Below are positions 60,777 through 64,000 of a stretch of DNA of 64,000 nt, one piece after another. The translations under genes and the position numbers were made by a program. The notes under the pieces were generated by a model. The model was given only the letters and a program-made list of their open reading frames with translations. It made no database searches and was not told the origin of the DNA. Source of the stretch: Pseudomonas sp. SCA2728.1_7 (GTDB lineage Bacteria; Pseudomonadota; Gammaproteobacteria; Pseudomonadales; Pseudomonadaceae); contig NZ_CP073104.1 in the NCBI RefSeq assembly GCF_018138145.1, positions 558,001-622,000 on the forward strand, in the 5' to 3' direction. Numbering within the stretch: position 1 is the stretch's first letter; each line of letters starts with the position of its first letter.

Positions 60777-61433
60777 ATGCGCGGGCAAGGATGGAAATGG
60801 GGGCTTTGTCTGGCGGTGGTGGCCGTAATGGAAGTGCAGGCGGCAACACAAGACTGCCCTTCAATCGTCTCGCCCTTGAAGCGTCTTGAGTGTTTTGATT
60901 TGGCCGCTGGTACGCCCATCCATCACGCGCCAGCGGCGCCACGCGCCGTTGGGCAGGTACTGCCAATTGTTGATCTGGTGCAACGCAATGAAGTCAAGCG
61001 CCCACCCGAGGATCAGCGTTTTCTGCTGTCGTCGTTTCCAGAACCGGACGATGAGCAGCAACAACGGCTGGTGATTTCCGCCCCAGCCTTGGGCGCGTTG
61101 CCACCTCGACCTTACTTGGCCATCAGCTGCGAATCGAAAATTTCTCGCCTGCAACTGGTGCTGGATGAGCCGGCCAAACCCAACAAAATTCGCATCCAGC
61201 TATTCAAGGACGAGCGCCCGGTCTCCGAGGCCTATCAGTGGCAAGTGCTGGACGATGCCGGTCTGGTGGTGGATGCGGGACGTGGCCTGCAGGCCATTGC
61301 CTTGTTACGCAACATGGGTGGCGGCCAGCGCCTGCGACTGGAGAGTGACTACCCACGGCTGCACGGACTGGTGTTCGACGCTGAAGGGCTTGGCAAACTG
61401 ATCGAGCAGGAGCGCCAAGTATGTCGCTGGTGA
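60777..61433 (+). CDS. tagO: T6SS-associated periplasmic protein VasI/TagO
   Basis: A 218-residue exported protein. ATG 60777 follows GGAGG; the in-frame ATG at 60744 lacks a site. The signal peptide ends near 'MEVQAATQDCPSIVSPLKRL', and the mature start 'CPSIVSPLKRLECFD' with two Cys is the hallmark of VasI/TagO. Later 'LAISCESKISRLQLVL' and 'GRGLQAIALLRNMGGGQRLR' fit. In Enterobacteriaceae and Vibrio it supports T6SS assembly or activity; its exact role is not settled. The tssA start lies 13 bases inside the end of this gene. Confidence 0.8.
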   Translation: MRGQGWKWGLCLAVVAVMEVQAATQDCPSIVSPLKRLECFDLAAGTPIHHAPAAPRAVGQVLPIVDLVQRNEVKRPPEDQRFLLSSFPEPDDEQQQRLVISAPALGALPPRPYLAISCESKISRLQLVLDEPAKPNKIRIQLFKDERPVSEAYQWQVLDDAGLVVDAGRGLQAIALLRNMGGGQRLRLESDYPRLHGLVFDAEGLGKLIEQERQVCRW

Positions 61434-62857
61434 TCGACGTGCCGGCGGACACCGTCAAGCGGCTACTGACCCCCATCGACCCAGAGCAACTCGCCGGCCA
61501 TTTCGATGTGGAGGACGAAACCTATCAGGCCATCGACCAGGAAATGGTCAAGCTCGGCGGCCTGCGTGAAAGCGACATCGATTGGCCGTATATCGACGAA
61601 GCCTCCCGCGAATATCTGGCCACTCAGTGCAAGCACTGGCGCATCCTCGGTCATCTGCAAGTAGTGTGGTTGCGCACCCGGCAATGGGCGCGCTGGGCAG
61701 ATGCGTTGGGTTTGGTGGCCGGTATGGTCGAACTGTATTGGGACAGTGCCTACCCCAAGCCCGGCCCGACGGGCTACCTGAACAAGCGTAAGCAGGTGCA
61801 GCGACTGTTGGAGAACCTGGGGCAGGTGTTGCCGTCCCTGGATCGCGGTAGCTTTACCCCGGCTTACCAAGCGGCTGCGGAGTCGGCCGTGGCTACCCTG
61901 CAACGATGCGTGGAAAACGCCAGGTTCGATCCCGCCCCGTTGGAGGCATTGCAACGTCAGTTGGGCAAATACAGCGAGCCGGTTGTTGCGACCGAAACCA
62001 CCCGTGTAGTCACCTCCGGCAGCGTTCTGGATTCAGCGTTTTTCACCAGCCCCAAACCGCAGGCGCCGGGGAATGAGCGTGAACAACGCCGCGCCGTGTT
62101 GAGCATGGCCGAGCAGATCAATCAGCAGGACCCCTACGACCCCACTGGCTATCAATTGCGACGCTTCGGTCTGTGGTCGCATTTGCGCACCGCGCCTCCC
62201 ATCACCCGTGACCGTCGCACTGAATTGACGGCCGTGCCCAAGGACATCGTCGACGGCTATCAGGATGCGCTGAATCACAATGCGCTGGATCCGAACCTGC
62301 TACTGCGCCTCGAAAAAAGCGTCTGCGCCTCACCATACTGGCTGCGCGGCAGTTACCTGGCCGCCCAGGTCGCCTCGCGCCTGGCGATGGAGCAAGTGGC
62401 CGCTGCCATCCGCCAGACCTGCGAACGTTTCGTCTGCCGCCTGCCGGCTCTGCTGGAGTTGTGTTTCAGCGACGGCACGCCGTTCGTTGATGCACAAACC
62501 CAAGCATGGATCACCGGTGCCGATCAGGCGCAAACCACCGGTAGCCCGGTGCAGGAATATGCCGGCCTGCGCGACGAACTAACCACCCAGCTCAATACTG
62601 AAGGCGTTGAAGTGGTGCTGCTGCGCCTGCAGGACCTGCACGCTACCCATGACGCCCCACGCCAACGCAGTTACGCCACGGTGATTGCCGCCGACCTGCT
62701 GGCGTCACGTGGCCTGTCTTGGTTAGCGGACGACCTGTACGCCAGCGTCGCGCGACTGATGCGCGATACCACGGCGCAGGGGTGGGAGCCGGAGTTGTAC
62801 CGGAAAGTGGCGCAACCCATCGACGACAGTCATTTGATCAAAGCGGTTAAGGAGTAG
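61421..62857 (+). CDS. tssA: T6SS cap/baseplate protein TssA (VasJ type)
   Basis: A 478-residue TssA with the ImpA N-terminal domain: 'DVEDETYQAIDQEMVKLGGL', 'IDWPYIDEASREYLATQCKH', 'RILGHLQVVWLRTRQWARWA', 'WDSAYPKPGPTGYLNKRKQV'. The C-terminal half is long and helical with 'YQLRRFGLWSHLRTAPPITR', typical of the VasJ (C-terminal VasL-like) branch. It starts 13 bases before the end of vasI, so the two are coupled, and tssM follows nine bases after its stop. TssA guides tube and sheath growth from the baseplate. Confidence 0.9.
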   Translation: MSLVIDVPADTVKRLLTPIDPEQLAGHFDVEDETYQAIDQEMVKLGGLRESDIDWPYIDEASREYLATQCKHWRILGHLQVVWLRTRQWARWADALGLVAGMVELYWDSAYPKPGPTGYLNKRKQVQRLLENLGQVLPSLDRGSFTPAYQAAAESAVATLQRCVENARFDPAPLEALQRQLGKYSEPVVATETTRVVTSGSVLDSAFFTSPKPQAPGNEREQRRAVLSMAEQINQQDPYDPTGYQLRRFGLWSHLRTAPPITRDRRTELTAVPKDIVDGYQDALNHNALDPNLLLRLEKSVCASPYWLRGSYLAAQVASRLAMEQVAAAIRQTCERFVCRLPALLELCFSDGTPFVDAQTQAWITGADQAQTTGSPVQEYAGLRDELTTQLNTEGVEVVLLRLQDLHATHDAPRQRSYATVIAADLLASRGLSWLADDLYASVARLMRDTTAQGWEPELYRKVAQPIDDSHLIKAVKE

Positions 62858-62866
62858 GAGCCATTT

Positions 62867-64000
62867 ATGGGGATGTTCTGGGGTTACCTCAAACGCTGGG
62901 GCCTGCCGGTACTGCGTCAGTTCAACCAGGCATTGCCGATACTGGTGCTGCTGGGCGTGGTGTTTTTATTGATTGCCATCTGGTGGCTGGGCCCGCAGTG
63001 GGTCTGGCGTGAACATCAGCCGCTGAGTGAGTTGGCGATGCGCGTCTCGGCCAGCGTCGTGGTGTTGGTGGTGCCGTTGCTGATCTGGGCATGGCGGGTG
63101 CGTAGTCGTTACCACCGGCTGCAGCTTGAACGCCACCATGAGGCCGCGGTGCAGGCCGACCCGTGCCTGCCTTACATCGAGGCGCAGGAGCGAGCACTGG
63201 ACCGCAGCCTGGGCAACTTGCTAAACAACATGGAGCGCCGCCGTTCGCTCTATCAACTGCCGTGGTATCTGGTGCTGGGCGAGGAAAATGCCGGCAAGAC
63301 CAGCCTGATCACCCGCTCCAATCAGAGCTTTGCCTTGTCCCATGTGACCAAGGCCGGAGTCAGGGCGCACCAGGAAGAGCAACTGGCCTTTCCGGTGGAC
63401 TGGTGGATCGGTGACGAGGCGGTGTTGATCGACCCACCGGGTGAGTTCCTCAGTCACCCGGAGCCAACGGCAGATAACACCGAGCAGCAGGGCGCGACCC
63501 AGGGCAAGGTCAAACCGGTATTGCCCGAAGGCGCCCACTCGCGTCTATGGCTGCACCTGCTCGACTGGCTGGCGCGCAACCGCAGCCGTCGGGCGCTCAA
63601 CGGGGTTGTTTTGGTGATTGATGTGCAGGCTTTGTTGGGGCAACGTCCCGAACAACGCAAGGCGCACGCCAACCTTCTGCGCACCCGGCTGTTTGAGCTG
63701 ACGCGGCAATTGGGTACGCGCTTGCCGGTGTACGTGACGCTGAGCAAGTTTGATCTGCTGGAAGGGTTTGAAGAGTTCTTCGCTCGGTTGTCGCGCAGTG
63801 GGCGCGAAGACCTGCTGGGCTTCACCTTCAGCCTGGACGCGGTGGATGATTTCGATGTCTGGCTGGCGGAGTTGACCCGCCAGTACCAGACTTTTGTCAC
63901 CTACCTGAGTGAACAGATCTTCGACAGCGTCAAGGAGTCGCGTGGGTTGACCGAACGCGACCGATTGCAGGGTCTGTTACGTCAGATGGCGGGCCTGCGC
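62867..64000 (+). CDS. tssM: T6SS inner-membrane ATPase-like protein TssM/IcmF (3' end beyond window)
   Basis: The first 378 codons of TssM are visible. Two transmembrane helices lie at about residues 20-45 ('ALPILVLLGVVFLLIAIWWL') and 58-77 ('MRVSASVVVLVVPLLIWAWR'). A cytoplasmic NTPase-like domain follows with Walker A 'LVLGEENAGKTSLI' near residues 136-149 and 'VLIDPPGEFL' as Walker B. ATG 62867 follows GGAGTAGGAG. The large periplasmic part lies outside. With TssL and TssJ it forms the trans-envelope channel; its partner TssL is nonsense-mutated here. Confidence 0.95.
   Translation, partial: MGMFWGYLKRWGLPVLRQFNQALPILVLLGVVFLLIAIWWLGPQWVWREHQPLSELAMRVSASVVVLVVPLLIWAWRVRSRYHRLQLERHHEAAVQADPCLPYIEAQERALDRSLGNLLNNMERRRSLYQLPWYLVLGEENAGKTSLITRSNQSFALSHVTKAGVRAHQEEQLAFPVDWWIGDEAVLIDPPGEFLSHPEPTADNTEQQGATQGKVKPVLPEGAHSRLWLHLLDWLARNRSRRALNGVVLVIDVQALLGQRPEQRKAHANLLRTRLFELTRQLGTRLPVYVTLSKFDLLEGFEEFFARLSRSGREDLLGFTFSLDAVDDFDVWLAELTRQYQTFVTYLSEQIFDSVKESRGLTERDRLQGLLRQMAGLR

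Overview
The window looks like a chromosomal segment of a fluorescent Pseudomonas (P. fluorescens group). The grounds are a PvdQ-type pyoverdine acylase, an FpvR/FecR-like anti-sigma protein, a ferric-siderophore receptor, a DpkA-type imino-acid reductase, a gnd-zwf-HAD operon, a large dermonecrotic-toxin-like gene, a type VI secretion system (T6SS) locus, and many REP-type repeats ('GTAGGAGCTGCC..', 'GGGAGCGAGCCTGCTCGCGA') of the kind scattered through these genomes. No rRNA, tRNA, insertion sequence, prophage or CRISPR array was recognised.

Layout. 1-4195 (minus): an apparent operon of an MdfA-like exporter, a LuxE-like acyl-protein synthetase and a protein fusing a LuxC-like acyl-CoA reductase to an AMP-forming ligase domain, cut by the window edge. 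4473-5356: a tiny lipoprotein, a small membrane protein and a winged-helix regulator. 5590-6893: a dispersed repeat, then nine head-to-tail copies of a 110-bp hairpin-bearing unit. 6917-10969: pvdQ behind a candidate iron-starvation sigma promoter, an FpvR-like protein and a PepSY protein. 11027-15868: a toxin gene of 1614 codons interrupted by an in-frame TAG. 16085-28877: metabolic and housekeeping genes (DpkA, nitrilase, NCS2 permease, polyamine-binding protein plus agmatinase, ZapE, DinB, GNATs, LysR regulators) separated by REP pairs. 29417-36429: a small exported protein, a TonB-dependent receptor with its own iron-starvation box, a DUF3077 pair and a large Ig-like-repeat protein. 36652-42386: a CptA-type phosphoethanolamine transferase, a coiled-coil mini-gene and the gnd-zwf-HAD operon.

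42588-64000 is the T6SS locus, organised as two divergent transcription units around 60.4-60.8 kb. The minus arm runs tssB, tssC, tssE, tssF, tssG, an FHA-TssJ fusion, tssK, tssL, hcp, PAAR, vgrG, a DUF4123 adaptor, a VasX-like pore-forming effector and two tandem DUF6708 membrane proteins that are probable immunity proteins. The plus arm runs vasI/tagO, tssA and tssM, which leaves the window. tssH/clpV is not present here. tssL contains an in-frame TAA at codon 94, so the apparatus may be inactive in this strain unless the codon is read through or is a sequencing error.

The points most worth following up are the LuxC-ligase fusion operon (an uncharacterised acyl-reduction or acyl-transfer system), the two in-frame nonsense codons in weapon-related genes, the FHA-TssJ fusion, and the pvdQ gene whose 5' end lies inside a repeat.
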